A DNA stretch of 64,000 nucleotides from positions 124,001-188,000 of the forward strand of contig NZ_JADOBE010000009.1 in the NCBI RefSeq assembly GCF_015637705.1. The letters run 5' to 3'. The stretch is from Pseudomonas sp. N040 (GTDB taxonomy: Bacteria > Pseudomonadota > Gammaproteobacteria > Pseudomonadales > Pseudomonadaceae). Below are positions 18,317 to 27,054 of the stretch, piece after piece. Within the stretch, counting starts at the first letter, position 1. Each line of letters begins with the position of its first letter. The notes under the pieces are model-generated. The model worked only from the letters and a program-made list of their open reading frames with translations, was not told the origin of the DNA and did no database searches. The position numbers and the translations under genes are program-made.

Positions 18317-19245
18317 CCCTGTTGCGTGCGACCTCCAGCGGCTCAGGCCTGGCATGGACGGGTCTGGTGCTGGCGAGCCTGTTCTGGGCCGGTAATGCCC
18401 TTGTTGCGCGTGCTTTTCATCAGGTCATACCGCCGATGAGCCTGGCCTTCTGGCGCTGGGTGTTGGCCCTGATCCTGTTGTTGCCGTTTATCGCTCGACC
18501 GCTATGGCGGCAGCGCGAGTTGCTGCGCAAAGCCTGGTGGCAGCTACTGATACTGGCCGCCCTGTCGATTGCCGGCTATAGCGCCATGCTCTACCAGGCA
18601 GCGCAGACCACTACGGCGATCAACATGACGTTGCTCAATACCTGTTTGCCGCTGGTGTTGTTTCTGGGGGCTGGAATCATGCTCGGCGAGTGGCCTGAGC
18701 GGCGCGCCTGGTGGGGCATGCTGCTGGCTGCGGGTGGTTTGCTGGTCCTGATCAGCAGCGGCAGCTGGAATAATCTGCTGGCCCTGCAGTTCACCCGTGG
18801 CGACCTGTGGATAATGCTGTCGATTGCGGATTGGGCGCTGTATTCGCTGTTGCTGCGGCGCTGGTCGGCCAGCCTGGCTGGGATTGCTTCGCTGCACTTG
18901 CTGGGCCTGCTGATTGCCCTGGGGATACCCATGTTGTTGCCGTTCTATCTGCTGGAACTGGCACGCGGTGAAGTGTTTGCCCTGTCCGCCGCCAATCTGG
19001 CCGCGATTGCCTACACGGCGCTGTTTGCCTCGCTGTTTGCCTATCTGGCGTGGAATTACGGGATCAAGGTGCTCGGGGCATCGCGTGTGGCCCTGAGCAA
19101 TTACCTGATGCCGGTGTTCGCCGCCATCCTCAGCTGGCTATTGCTGGATGAAGCGTTGCAGGGCTTTCACTGGGTGGGTGCCGTGCTGATTTTCGGCGGC
19201 CTGCTGGTGGCCAACTGGAAGCCCCGGCACAAAGCGGTTGTCTGA
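18313..19245 (+). CDS. DMT-superfamily (EamA) transporter
   Basis: A 310-residue polytopic protein with about ten hydrophobic helices in two EamA repeats. It shows the typical FWAGNALVARAF opening and the closing GEALQ-like segment (LLLDEALQGFHWVGAVLIFGGLLVANW). Members export small metabolites; the substrate cannot be inferred. Start and carbonic anhydrase stop overlap by four bases, so translation is coupled. A functional link with bicarbonate supply is possible but unproven. Confidence 0.87.
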   Translation: MTLLRATSSGSGLAWTGLVLASLFWAGNALVARAFHQVIPPMSLAFWRWVLALILLLPFIARPLWRQRELLRKAWWQLLILAALSIAGYSAMLYQAAQTTTAINMTLLNTCLPLVLFLGAGIMLGEWPERRAWWGMLLAAGGLLVLISSGSWNNLLALQFTRGDLWIMLSIADWALYSLLLRRWSASLAGIASLHLLGLLIALGIPMLLPFYLLELARGEVFALSAANLAAIAYTALFASLFAYLAWNYGIKVLGASRVALSNYLMPVFAAILSWLLLDEALQGFHWVGAVLIFGGLLVANWKPRHKAVV

Positions 19246-19254
19246 GCCCGGCGA

Positions 19255-19797
19255 CTAGGTTGGGGTACGGCTGGCTGCAGCCTGCTTTACCGCTGCAATC
19301 CAGGCGGGATTCAGGCACGGCTGGTCGGTGTCCAGGCCGAGTGCCGCCATGCGCTGGCAGTGCTCTTCACTTTCCCGGGACAGCTGGCCGAGGTCGCTGG
19401 AGTTACCATCCAGCAGATGCATCTGCGCCATGCCCAGATGGTAGAAACGCAGCAGCTTCAGCGCATCCGGCGCGTTGGCGGACACGCCGCTGCTGACGTG
19501 GTGCATGACGTTGGTAATGCGCATCAGGCTGCGCTTGAGCTGCCAGCCATAGATGGCTGCGGCCATCCAGGGTTGCGCGAGAAACCGGTAGCGCACCAGG
19601 CCCAGCGTCAGCCCGAGCCCGAGCAGCACGCCGCCCAGGTTCCAGCGAAAATTATCGCCTGCGGCTTCGCCGAACAGCGCCACGGCAGCATTTGCCAGCA
19701 GCATGGCCAGCAGGGCGAAAGTCGCGACGATGATCAGCGTGCTGCGGCGTGTTTGTCGGCGATAGGCCAAGGGATCCCACGGTCTGATCTCGAACAT
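19255..19797 (-). CDS. DUF3087 membrane protein
   Basis: A 180-residue protein with two hydrophobic helices (about residues 22-44 and 52-72) after a short MFEIRPWDPLAYRRQTRR start, followed by a soluble helical C-terminal half. The layout and the MHHVSSGVSANAPDALKLLRFYHLGM segment match DUF3087, a gammaproteobacterial family of unknown function. The ATG at 19797 has GGAG ten bases upstream. It is convergent with the EamA gene (9 bp between stops). Confidence 0.75.
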   Translation of the reverse strand: MFEIRPWDPLAYRRQTRRSTLIIVATFALLAMLLANAAVALFGEAAGDNFRWNLGGVLLGLGLTLGLVRYRFLAQPWMAAAIYGWQLKRSLMRITNVMHHVSSGVSANAPDALKLLRFYHLGMAQMHLLDGNSSDLGQLSRESEEHCQRMAALGLDTDQPCLNPAWIAAVKQAAASRTPT

Positions 19798-19894
19798 TGC
19801 GGTGTGACTCCCTCGGTACACTGAAACAAACCTTGGGCGCATTATCCGCCAGGGCAGTGCATGCCGGTTGGCTTTATCGCAGTCCAGAAACAAC

Positions 19895-19920
19895 AAAGGC
19901 CTACCCGAAGGTAAGCCTTT
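19895..19920 (-). terminator. Terminator downstream of tRNA-Met
   Basis: On the minus strand an 11-bp stem (one mismatch; arms at 19910-19920 and 19895-19905) closes a TTCG tetraloop and is followed by a T-rich stretch (GTTGTTTC). It lies 9 bp after the tRNA 3' end. The arm ending AAAGGC would also work partly in the opposite direction. Confidence 0.75.
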
Positions 19921-19928
19921 GATTTGTC

Positions 19929-20005
19929 TGGTAGCAACGAGTGGACTTGAACCACCGACCCCAGCATTATGAATGCCGTGCTCTAACCAACTGAGCTACG
20001 TTGCC
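19929..20005 (-). tRNA. tRNA-Met (elongator), anticodon CAT
   Basis: A 77-nt cloverleaf on the minus strand. The 7-bp acceptor stem starts GGCAACG with a G-U first pair, the D-arm is GCTCAGTTGGTTAGAGC, the anticodon loop is TTCATAA, and the T-arm holds GGTTCAAGTCC. CCA is encoded. Similarity to E. coli elongator tRNA-Met in the D-arm and loop, and absence of the initiator-type acceptor mismatch, argue for elongator. A lysidine-modified tRNA-Ile2 also has CAT, but identity elements here fit Met better. Confidence 0.92.
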
Positions 20006-20018
20006 ATTTGTGGCGCGC

Positions 20019-20047
20019 ATTATTCTAGCGAGCCCTCTTTGTGTCAA
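20019..20047 (-). promoter_or_regulatory. Strong promoter of tRNA-Met
   Basis: On the minus strand a perfect TTGACA (20042-20047) is followed after exactly 17 bp by AATAAT (20019-20024), five of six -10 matches. The predicted start lies about 7 nt before the mature tRNA 5' end. A GC-rich discriminator (GCGCGCC) follows the -10, as is usual for stringently controlled stable-RNA promoters. Confidence 0.85.
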
Positions 20048-20114
20048 CCCATTGCGCCGAATTTATCCTGACTTTCAACTGCTTAGGCCCTGGTTCTGGA
20101 CGCTCCGGCGGGGC

Positions 20115-21608
20115 TTACGCCGCAGTGCTAACGGTACGTCTTTTTCGCACTGGTTTCTTCGCCGCCTGTGCTGCCGGGTCCGGCAGCTGATCGGCGGCGA
20201 TCAGCAGTTCACTCCACGATTCGTTCATGCAGGCCAGCATCAGGCCGGGATCCGGCAGCATCTTGCGGCAGGAGACCATGGAAACCCACATCACGCCGTT
20301 GTAGCTGATGCCGGTGAAATTCAATCCGCCACCGTCTGCCGGGATGCTCACCGGATACATGCACATGGCCTTGGCGCCCGCCAGGTAAATTGGCTTGTCC
20401 GGGCCGCGCACGTTGGAGGTGGTCATGTTGATCGTAGGCAGGATCAGGTTGTTCAGCAGCACGTTGACCAGCATGGATGGCAGCACCTCGAAGAGGTTCT
20501 TCAGTACATCCAGCCCAACTTTTTCGGCGCGCGTTTTGCTTTCCTTCGTCGCATGATGCACGGCCTTCAAGCGCTCGATCGGGTCGGCGATGTTCGAGCA
20601 GACGCTGACCGGTATGCCGCCGACATCGTTGCCGCCACTTGAGGCGTCGGTGCGCAGGGAAATAGGCATCAGCGAGGTCAGCGACTCTTCCGGTAGTTCG
20701 CCCTTGCGCTCGAGGTACTTGCGTACGGCACCAGCGGCGACGCTGATGAAAATGTCATTCAAGGTGCTGCCGGGCACTTTGTTGCGAATACGCTTGATGC
20801 GTGACAGCGGCATGCCAAACCCTTCCATCACGCGATTGCCGGACACTTTCTCGCTGAAACGGGTATGGGGGGCGCGGGGTGGCAGCAGACCCTTGAGCAT
20901 GTTGGTGATGGAACCGGCATCCATCTCGTCAAGGTGACCGAGCTGCTTTCTGCCGGCGGCGAGCAGCTTGAGGGCGCTACTGGCGGAAAGTCGGGCAAGC
21001 TTGCCAATTCGGCCAACGCTATTGGCCACCGAGCGAGTGAGCAGTTCATAGGTTGATGGATTGTATTCGCCAACGATGGTCGGACGGATATTGACAGGAT
21101 GCAGCTGTTCGGGGGTTTGCGTGTGCAGTTGTGTCAGCAGGTGCACTGCGGCCATGCCGTCGACCACGGCGTGGTGGATCTTGAGGAAGATTGCAAAGGC
21201 CCCCTTGGGCAGGTTGGGTATATTGTCCAGGCCCTCGATCACATATACCTCCCACAGGGGACGGGTGCGGTCCAGCGGGCGTGAGTGCAGGCGGGCTACC
21301 TGGATCATCAACTGGCGCCAGTCGCCCGGCTCTGGCAGGGCGATGTGGCGGATATGGTATTCCACATCGATCAGCGTATCGGCAACCAGATAAGGACGAT
21401 CCAGGGCAAAGGGCGCCGTGGCCAGGTGGCGACGGAAGACCGGGTGCAGGTACAGGCGCTCCTCGAAGTGCTGGAGGATATCCTTGAAGCGCACAGCACC
21501 GCCGGGAGCGGTTGTCACGTCATAGATCAGCATCACCCCGACATGGTTGTACACATTGCCGCGCTCGGCAAACAGCGAGACGTTATCGGCGCCGGATAGC
21601 TGATCCAT
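20115..21608 (-). CDS. Wax ester synthase/diacylglycerol O-acyltransferase (WS/DGAT) family protein
   Basis: A 497-residue protein with the WS/DGAT layout: N-terminal PLDRTRPLWE (111-120), active-site HHAVVDG (145-151; general base His146), a central NDVGG segment and the C-terminal MTTSNVRGP motif. Family members transfer acyl-CoA to fatty alcohols or diacylglycerol, forming storage lipids. A lysine-rich tail (KKPVRKRRT) follows. ATG at 21608 has AAGGAGTG upstream; the 19 codons before it are not supported. No lipid-synthesis neighbours are present, so the physiological acceptor is open. Confidence 0.9.
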   Translation of the reverse strand: MDQLSGADNVSLFAERGNVYNHVGVMLIYDVTTAPGGAVRFKDILQHFEERLYLHPVFRRHLATAPFALDRPYLVADTLIDVEYHIRHIALPEPGDWRQLMIQVARLHSRPLDRTRPLWEVYVIEGLDNIPNLPKGAFAIFLKIHHAVVDGMAAVHLLTQLHTQTPEQLHPVNIRPTIVGEYNPSTYELLTRSVANSVGRIGKLARLSASSALKLLAAGRKQLGHLDEMDAGSITNMLKGLLPPRAPHTRFSEKVSGNRVMEGFGMPLSRIKRIRNKVPGSTLNDIFISVAAGAVRKYLERKGELPEESLTSLMPISLRTDASSGGNDVGGIPVSVCSNIADPIERLKAVHHATKESKTRAEKVGLDVLKNLFEVLPSMLVNVLLNNLILPTINMTTSNVRGPDKPIYLAGAKAMCMYPVSIPADGGGLNFTGISYNGVMWVSMVSCRKMLPDPGLMLACMNESWSELLIAADQLPDPAAQAAKKPVRKRRTVSTAA

Positions 21609-21907
21609 TGGACACTCCTTGAATGTGCGGTACCTGAAGGCACTTGCCGGGTATGGTCTGGACACTCGGTTGACAGGGTTTCAGGATGAAGTCCTGCGCA
21701 AAGGAATGCACAACCGGGCATGTTTTTTCATGATAAGTGACGATTGTGGCGGCCGCTATCGACCGCGGCTGTTTCTGCTGTTTATTCGGCAATGGAGTCG
21801 GGCAGGTGCGGTAAAAAGGCAGAGAACCGCAACTGTGTCGCGCGGGCAACAAAAAGGCCGGTAGTGATTGCCGGCCTTCTGTCATGTGGAGAGCTTGGCT
21901 GAGGTCG
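21609..21907. other. Intergenic region upstream of WS/DGAT gene
   Basis: A 299-bp gap between two minus-strand genes. It holds the prc terminator at 21851-21878 and presumably the WS/DGAT promoter. I found no convincing hexamer pair and no small ORF with a ribosome binding site. Confidence 0.5.
21851..21878 (-). terminator. Rho-independent terminator of prc
   Basis: On the minus strand an 8-bp stem (AAGGCCGG at 21878-21871 with CCGGCCTT at 21861-21854) and a 9-nt loop are followed by a run of five T (21855-21851). It lies 30 bp after the prc stop. Confidence 0.88.
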
Positions 21908-23986
21908 TCAGTGCGCCGCTACCGCTGAGCTCAGGCCCAGGTAATCAAGCAGGATGCGCCCGGTTTCGGTGAGGTAGGCGTCATCCTCGGGCTTGATCTT
22001 GTCCTCGGTTGCCGGCAGGGCGTCCTCGTCTTCTTTCTTCAGTTCTTTCAACGCAACTTCACCCTTGGCCACGCGGCGGTTGTTCTCCAGGGCCAGCTGC
22101 CGGGCATCCAGGTCTGCCTGTTGGGCGCGGCGCTTGCTTTCGTTCAGGCTGACTGACGTTTCGAGCATGAGTTGCTTAGACAGTTCCAGGCGGTCGCGGG
22201 TAAACACGAAATCCGGGTTGTTGTCGGTGCGTTGCGCGTGGCGGGCAGTCAGTTCGGCGATGAATGGTTTGAACGGGTCGCTCTTCGGGTCGATGACCGC
22301 ATCGATACGATCCCAGGGCATGGAGTCATCCAGGGCGCTTTCGCCAATTTCCTTGGTGTCGAGAACCGACGGATAGGCAATGTCGGGAATTACACCCTGA
22401 TGCTGCGTGCTCTCGCCGGAAACCCGGTAGAACTTCGCCAGGGTCAGCTTGAGCTCACCATGGTTGAGTGGTTGCACAGTCTGCACCGTGCCTTTGCCGA
22501 AGGTCTGGCCGCCGATGACCAGTGCGCGGTGGTAATCCTGCATGGCGCCGGCAAAGATCTCCGAGGCAGAAGCCGAGAGGCGATTGACCAGCACGGCAAG
22601 CGGGCCGCTGTAGAAGATGCCTTGCTCTTCGTCGGCCAGCACATCGACGCGGCCGTCGCTGTTGCGCACCAGTACGGTCGGGCCCTGGTCGATGAACAGC
22701 CCCGTCAGTTCGGTAGCTTCCTGTAGCGAGCCGCCGCCGTTGTCGCGCAGGTCGAGGATCACGCCATCGACTTTGTCTGCCTGCAGTTCGCCGAGCAGCT
22801 TTTTGACATCGCGGGTAGTGCTCTTGTAGTCCGGATCGCCATCACGATAGGCCTTGAAGTCAAGGTAGAAGGCCGGCACGGTGATCACGCCGATGCTGTA
22901 GTCGCGACCAGCGTGGTTCAGCTTGATGATCGACTTGCTGGCGGCCTGGTCTTCCAGCTTCACCGCCTCGCGGGTGATGTGCACGATCTTGCTGGTATCG
23001 TCATTCGGTGCGTTGGTGGCAGGGATGATTTCCAGGCGCACAACCGAGCCCTTGGGGCCACGCACCAGCTTGACCACCTCATCCAGGCGCCAGCCGATCA
23101 CGTCGACTATTTCGCTGTCGCCCTGGGCGACACCAATGATCCTGTCCGCCGGGGCGACCTGCTTGGTCTTTTCCGCCGGGCCCGCCGGAACCAGGCGCAC
23201 GACCTTGACGTATTCGTTGTCGGTCTGCAGCACGGCACCGATGCCTTCCAGCGACAGGCTCATGTTGATGTCGAAGTTTTCCGCGCCTTCCGGGGAAAGG
23301 TAATTGGTATGCGGGTCGTAGGTTTGCGCAAAAGCATTCATGTAGGCCTGGAAGATGTCTTCTCCCTGGGTCTGCGCAATGCGGTTCAGCTGGTTCTGGT
23401 AGCGCTTGCTCAGCAGCTTCTGAATCGCCGCGGGGTCCTTGCCGGCAATCTTCAGGCGCAGCACTTCATCCTTCAGGCGCATGCGCCAGAGGTCATCGAG
23501 TTCGGCGTTGTCCCGTGCCCAGGGCGCCTTTTCCCGGTCTATCTGCAGGCTCTCGTCAACCGTGAAGTCGATGCTGTCGACGCCCTTGGACAGCTGCTGC
23601 AAGGCAAACTGCAGGCGTTCCTGCTGACGCAGCAGATAGACCTTGTAGATAGCGAAGCCGGGCTTGAGGTTGCCGCCCTTGAGGAAGTCATCGAAATTGC
23701 TCTGCCAAGGATCGAACTGGGCAATGTCCTGGGCAGTGAAAAAGCTGCGCGAAGGGTCGAGCAATTTCAGGTAGCTCTGGTAGATCTTGACCGAGCGGGC
23801 ATCGTCCAGCGGTGGCTTGTTGTAATGATGGCGCTTGAGCAGTTCAACCATGTTCAGGCTCGCGATCACCTGCTCGCGTTCAGGCTGCAGGGTCTTCCAC
23901 TGGTCGGGCAGCGCGGTGGCTGCCAGCGTCAGGGCGCTAAACAGGAGGGAAATGCTGAAAATGCTGACGGAAAGTGTGCGTTTCAT
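21908..23986 (-). CDS. prc: Carboxy-terminal (tail-specific) protease Prc/AlgO
   Basis: A 692-residue periplasmic S41 protease. A signal peptide (1 to about 23) is followed by an N-terminal helical domain, a PDZ domain (about 240-320), the S41 catalytic core with DLRDNGGGS, Ser475 in SASASEIF and Lys498 in FGKGT, and a C-terminal DUF3340-type helical region. In Pseudomonas this protease (AlgO) degrades lipidated or unfolded periplasmic proteins and can influence MucA turnover and alginate production. The start MKRTLSV gives a proper signal peptide, although no strong ribosome binding site is seen. Divergent from a quinone oxidoreductase gene, as in P. aeruginosa. Confidence 0.94.
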   Translation of the reverse strand: MKRTLSVSIFSISLLFSALTLAATALPDQWKTLQPEREQVIASLNMVELLKRHHYNKPPLDDARSVKIYQSYLKLLDPSRSFFTAQDIAQFDPWQSNFDDFLKGGNLKPGFAIYKVYLLRQQERLQFALQQLSKGVDSIDFTVDESLQIDREKAPWARDNAELDDLWRMRLKDEVLRLKIAGKDPAAIQKLLSKRYQNQLNRIAQTQGEDIFQAYMNAFAQTYDPHTNYLSPEGAENFDINMSLSLEGIGAVLQTDNEYVKVVRLVPAGPAEKTKQVAPADRIIGVAQGDSEIVDVIGWRLDEVVKLVRGPKGSVVRLEIIPATNAPNDDTSKIVHITREAVKLEDQAASKSIIKLNHAGRDYSIGVITVPAFYLDFKAYRDGDPDYKSTTRDVKKLLGELQADKVDGVILDLRDNGGGSLQEATELTGLFIDQGPTVLVRNSDGRVDVLADEEQGIFYSGPLAVLVNRLSASASEIFAGAMQDYHRALVIGGQTFGKGTVQTVQPLNHGELKLTLAKFYRVSGESTQHQGVIPDIAYPSVLDTKEIGESALDDSMPWDRIDAVIDPKSDPFKPFIAELTARHAQRTDNNPDFVFTRDRLELSKQLMLETSVSLNESKRRAQQADLDARQLALENNRRVAKGEVALKELKKEDEDALPATEDKIKPEDDAYLTETGRILLDYLGLSSAVAAH

Positions 23987-24116
23987 GCTGATTCGACTTG
24001 AGTATTGGTATTGACGCATATTAAGACGTTTATGCGCGGCTGCGGGTTCCATTGAACCTGTGCAAAAGACCGATTAATTCTGAGTGAGCCTTTATGAAGG
24101 GCACTATGGAGGCAGC

Positions 24117-25079
24117 GTGAGGGCATTGCAAGGCGTTGAAGGGCGGCCGGAGTGGGCTGAATCTGCGGTGCCGCCTTGTGACATCGGGCAGGTCCGTATC
24201 CATGTCGCGGCTGCCGGGCTCAATCGTGCCGACCTGCTGCAGATAGCCGGCCACTATGCTCCGCCAGCAGGCACGAGCACGGTGCTGGGGCTCGAGTGTT
24301 CAGGTGTTATCAGCGAGGTGGGCGCCGGCAGCAGGTGGCGGGTGGGGGATCGCGTTTGCGCCTTGCTGGCCGGTGGTGGCATGGCGCAGGAAGTGGTGGT
24401 GGATGCCCTGCATGTCTTGCCGGTGCCTGACGGCATCAGCCTGCCCGAGGCGGCCGCCTTGCCGGAAGTCTATGCCACTGCCTGGCTCAACCTGTTCCAG
24501 TTGGCGCGGCTCGAGCCGGGTGAAAAAGTCCTGCTGCACGCCGGGGCCAGTGGCGTCGGTTCTGCCGCGATTCAGTTGTGCAAGGCTTTCGGTAGCCCCT
24601 GCTGGGTCAGTGTCGGTTCCGTCGAGCGCCTGAACTATTGCCTGGAACTGGGCGCTCAGGGTGGCGTATTGCGCGGTGAAGCCATGCAGGGGCTGCGCGA
24701 CTTTGCCCCCTTTGATGTGATTCTTGACCCGGTGGGCGGCGGTTACGCGGCACTCAACCTGCAATTGCTGGCACTGGATGGTCGCTGGGTGAACATCGGG
24801 CTGATGGGCGGTCGCCATGCCGAGCTGGATTTTGCCCAACTGCTGCTCAAACGGGTGCAGCTGACCGGCTCGACCCTGCGCAATCGCGATGACTCGTTCA
24901 AGGCCGGGCTGCTCGCCGAGCTCGCGCGGAATGTCTGGCCGTTATTTGCCGAGGGCCGGCTCAAGCCGCAGTTGCAGCAAAGCTTTGCGGCGGTGCAGGC
25001 CGAAGCGGCGTTTGCCGCGCTGGCGAGCAACGCGGTGAACGGCAAGCTGGTGCTGGTGCTGGATGACAGCCTGGTCTGA
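24117..25079 (+). CDS. Zinc-type alcohol dehydrogenase-like NAD(P)H:quinone oxidoreductase
   Basis: A 320-residue MDR-superfamily protein with a GroES-like N-terminal domain (AAAGLNRADLLQIAG, LGLECSGVI) and a Rossmann domain (LLHAGASGVGSAAIQLCKAFG). Catalytic zinc cysteines are absent, as in quinone oxidoreductases of the PIG3/QorB type. It probably reduces quinones or reactive carbonyls with NADPH. Start GTG at 24117 follows GGAGG and matches the family N-terminus MRALQG; another GTG lies 11 codons upstream. Its stop codon sits inside a hairpin shared with the convergent apeB gene. Confidence 0.87.
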   Translation: MRALQGVEGRPEWAESAVPPCDIGQVRIHVAAAGLNRADLLQIAGHYAPPAGTSTVLGLECSGVISEVGAGSRWRVGDRVCALLAGGGMAQEVVVDALHVLPVPDGISLPEAAALPEVYATAWLNLFQLARLEPGEKVLLHAGASGVGSAAIQLCKAFGSPCWVSVGSVERLNYCLELGAQGGVLRGEAMQGLRDFAPFDVILDPVGGGYAALNLQLLALDGRWVNIGLMGGRHAELDFAQLLLKRVQLTGSTLRNRDDSFKAGLLAELARNVWPLFAEGRLKPQLQQSFAAVQAEAAFAALASNAVNGKLVLVLDDSLV

Positions 25080-25105
25080 GCCGGCCCTGTGCTAGCTCAG
25101 ACCAG
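25071..25105. terminator. Convergent hairpin overlapping both stop codons
   Basis: CTGGTCTGAGC (25071-25081) and GCTCAGACCAG (25095-25105) are a perfect 11-bp inverted repeat with a 13-nt loop. The stop codon of the oxidoreductase gene (25077-25079) and that of apeB (25097-25099 on the other strand) both lie in the arms. No U-run follows on either strand, so it is more likely an mRNA-end-protecting or bidirectional attenuating hairpin than a classic terminator. Confidence 0.6.
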
Positions 25106-26386
25106 CTCGGCGCAACCAAAGAACGCCGTCAGCACCTTGACCAGGTGCGCCAGGTCGTGACTGCCAGCAAGCTCGCGAATCGAATGCATGGCGAAGGTCG
25201 GCAGGCCGATATCCACGGTGCGGATGCCGAGATGGCTGGCAGTGATCGGGCCGATGGTCGAGCCGCAACCCAGGTCACTACGGGTCACGAAGCTCTGTAC
25301 CGGAACTTCTTCGGTCAGGCACAGGTGGCGGAAGAATCCGGCGGTTTCGCTGTTGGTGGCGTATCGCTGATTGCTGTTGGTCTTGATCACCGGCCCGCCG
25401 TTGAGCAGCGGGCCATGGTTGCAGTCGTGCTTGTCGGCATAGTTGGGATGCAGGCCGTGGGCGTTGTCGGCGGACACCAGCAGCGAGCGCTGGATGGTCC
25501 GCACGAAGGCATCCCCGGCCGGGAGCAGGCGCCGCAGCACTTGCTCGAGCATCGGGCCATCCGCGCCGCAGGCCGAGCTGGAGCCGACTTCCTCGTGGTC
25601 GCTGCAGACCAGTACGCAGCTTTCCTCGTTCTTGCTGCCGAGCAGGGCCTGCAAGCCGGCATAGCAGGACAACAGGTTGTCCAGCCGTGCGCCACTCAGG
25701 AAGTCGCCTTCCAGTCCCGTTACGGCGGCGCCCTGGGTATCGTAGAAACTCAGTTCGAAATCGAGCACGGCGTCAGCGCTGATGCCGTGTTCGCGGCTCA
25801 GTTGCTCGGCGAGCAGGTCACGGAACTCGCGGCGTTCGCCGGCAGCCAGTTGTGCCAGAAGCGGCGGCAGCTCGGTCTGGGCATTGATCGGCCAACCCTG
25901 GTTGGCGTCACGGTTCAGGTGGATGGCCAGGTTGGGGATCACGGCGATCGGGCGCTGAAAGTCGATCAGCTGGCTCTCGACCTTACCGGCGGCACGGTAG
26001 GTAACCCGCCCGGCAAGCGACAGGTCACGGTCGAACCAGGGCGCCAACAAGGCACCGCCATAGACCTCAACGCCCAGCTGCCAGAAGCCGTTCTTGTGCA
26101 GTTCGGGGTGTGGCTTGACCCGCAGGCAGGGACTGTCGGTGTGTGCGCCGACCATGCGGATACCGCTCTCGGCCAGCGGACGCTTGCCCAGTTTGACGGC
26201 GATGATCGATGAGTCATTGCGGGTGATATAGAAACGACCGCCGCCCTCGCTGCGCCAGCTGTCACGCTCGTCAAACCGCTGGTAACCGGCCGCCTCGAGG
26301 CGTTGCGCCAGGCTGCGGGTGGCGTGAAAGGGGGTGGGAGAAGTCTTCAGAAAGTCGATCAGACCCTGGTTGAGTTCGGCGCGCAT
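25097..26386 (-). CDS. apeB: M18-family aminopeptidase 2
   Basis: A 429-residue protein, the exact length of the P. aeruginosa ApeB family. Metal ligands lie in [29 protein letters not shown] and [11 protein letters not shown], with [10 protein letters not shown] near the C-terminus. Members are tetrahedral dodecameric aspartyl-type aminopeptidases dependent on zinc or cobalt. Start MRAELNQGL is conserved; GGAG lies just upstream and the preceding in-frame ATG is part of that ribosome binding site. Confidence 0.95.
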   Translation of the reverse strand: MRAELNQGLIDFLKTSPTPFHATRSLAQRLEAAGYQRFDERDSWRSEGGGRFYITRNDSSIIAVKLGKRPLAESGIRMVGAHTDSPCLRVKPHPELHKNGFWQLGVEVYGGALLAPWFDRDLSLAGRVTYRAAGKVESQLIDFQRPIAVIPNLAIHLNRDANQGWPINAQTELPPLLAQLAAGERREFRDLLAEQLSREHGISADAVLDFELSFYDTQGAAVTGLEGDFLSGARLDNLLSCYAGLQALLGSKNEESCVLVCSDHEEVGSSSACGADGPMLEQVLRRLLPAGDAFVRTIQRSLLVSADNAHGLHPNYADKHDCNHGPLLNGGPVIKTNSNQRYATNSETAGFFRHLCLTEEVPVQSFVTRSDLGCGSTIGPITASHLGIRTVDIGLPTFAMHSIRELAGSHDLAHLVKVLTAFFGCAELV

Positions 26387-26452
26387 GCTCGGCTCCATAC
26401 ATTGATGCGGCGAGTTTAACGCATCGCTCGGGCCTGCACCTGCCCCCGCAGC

Positions 26453-26947
26453 TTACTCGGTGCGCGCCTGCCCGCTATAGGTAAGCGGGGCCCGGCAGCG
26501 CCGGCACAGGTATCGATGCCCGCGGCGGACCATGGCGTGACGCCTGGCGCTGAAAGGAAACTCGCCATCAATACAGTCGCAACGGTAGATGAAGCGGGTG
26601 ACGGCCCTGCGCGTGACGGCATAAGTGTGGCAGCGCAGTGCCGGCAGTTGGTAAACCTCGTGCATGATCTGCCGCCATTCGGTTCCGTGGGGCTGGATGC
26701 GCGGGCCGAACAGGGTATGCGCAAGCAGATGGGCAACCTCATGGGCTACGGTCTGGCGCAGGAAGTCTTGCGGATTGTCGCGATACAGCTGCGGGTTGAA
26801 ACGCAGCTTGTTTTCCTGCAGATGCGCGACGCCGGCTTTCTGCCCGCGCAGCTGGAAGGACAGCGTAGGGCGGCTGAAGCGCTGTTGGAAAAAGGCTTCG
26901 GCCAGCTGATAGCAGGCTTCAACACGAGCGTGGATCAGGTCAGGCAT
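26453..26947 (-). CDS. sprT: SprT-family zinc metalloprotease
   Basis: A 164-residue protein, nearly identical in length to E. coli SprT (165). The zinc-metalloprotease motif HEVAH lies at 69-73, and a C-terminal zinc ribbon is formed by the C-D-C and C-R-R-C pairs (about residues 132-152). The eukaryotic relative SPRTN degrades DNA-protein crosslinks; the bacterial role is unproven. GGAGTG precedes the ATG. It sits between apeB and the Yip1-family gene on the same strand, separated from the latter by a terminator. Confidence 0.9.
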   Translation of the reverse strand: MPDLIHARVEACYQLAEAFFQQRFSRPTLSFQLRGQKAGVAHLQENKLRFNPQLYRDNPQDFLRQTVAHEVAHLLAHTLFGPRIQPHGTEWRQIMHEVYQLPALRCHTYAVTRRAVTRFIYRCDCIDGEFPFSARRHAMVRRGHRYLCRRCRAPLTYSGQARTE

Positions 26948-27002
26948 GCGGCACTCCGGCAGAAGTGTCGATTATGCCCAAGCTGCGCCAAGTCGGCAGC
27001 CT

Positions 27003-27036
27003 GAAAACGACGAAGCCGCCTGATGCGGCGGCTTCG
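27003..27036 (-). terminator. Rho-independent terminator of the Yip1-family gene
   Basis: A perfect 10-bp stem (27011-27020 with 27027-27036) and a 6-nt loop are followed on the minus strand by GTCGTTTTC. It lies 18 bp after the stop of the Yip1-family gene, so it also insulates sprT. Confidence 0.85.
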
Positions 27037-27054
27037 CGGATTCAAGACAGCTTG

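Noticed and set aside
19929-20005. tRNA-Met as an integration site
   Set aside because: No duplicated tRNA end, no integrase and no foreign block on either side; neighbours are ordinary chromosomal genes.
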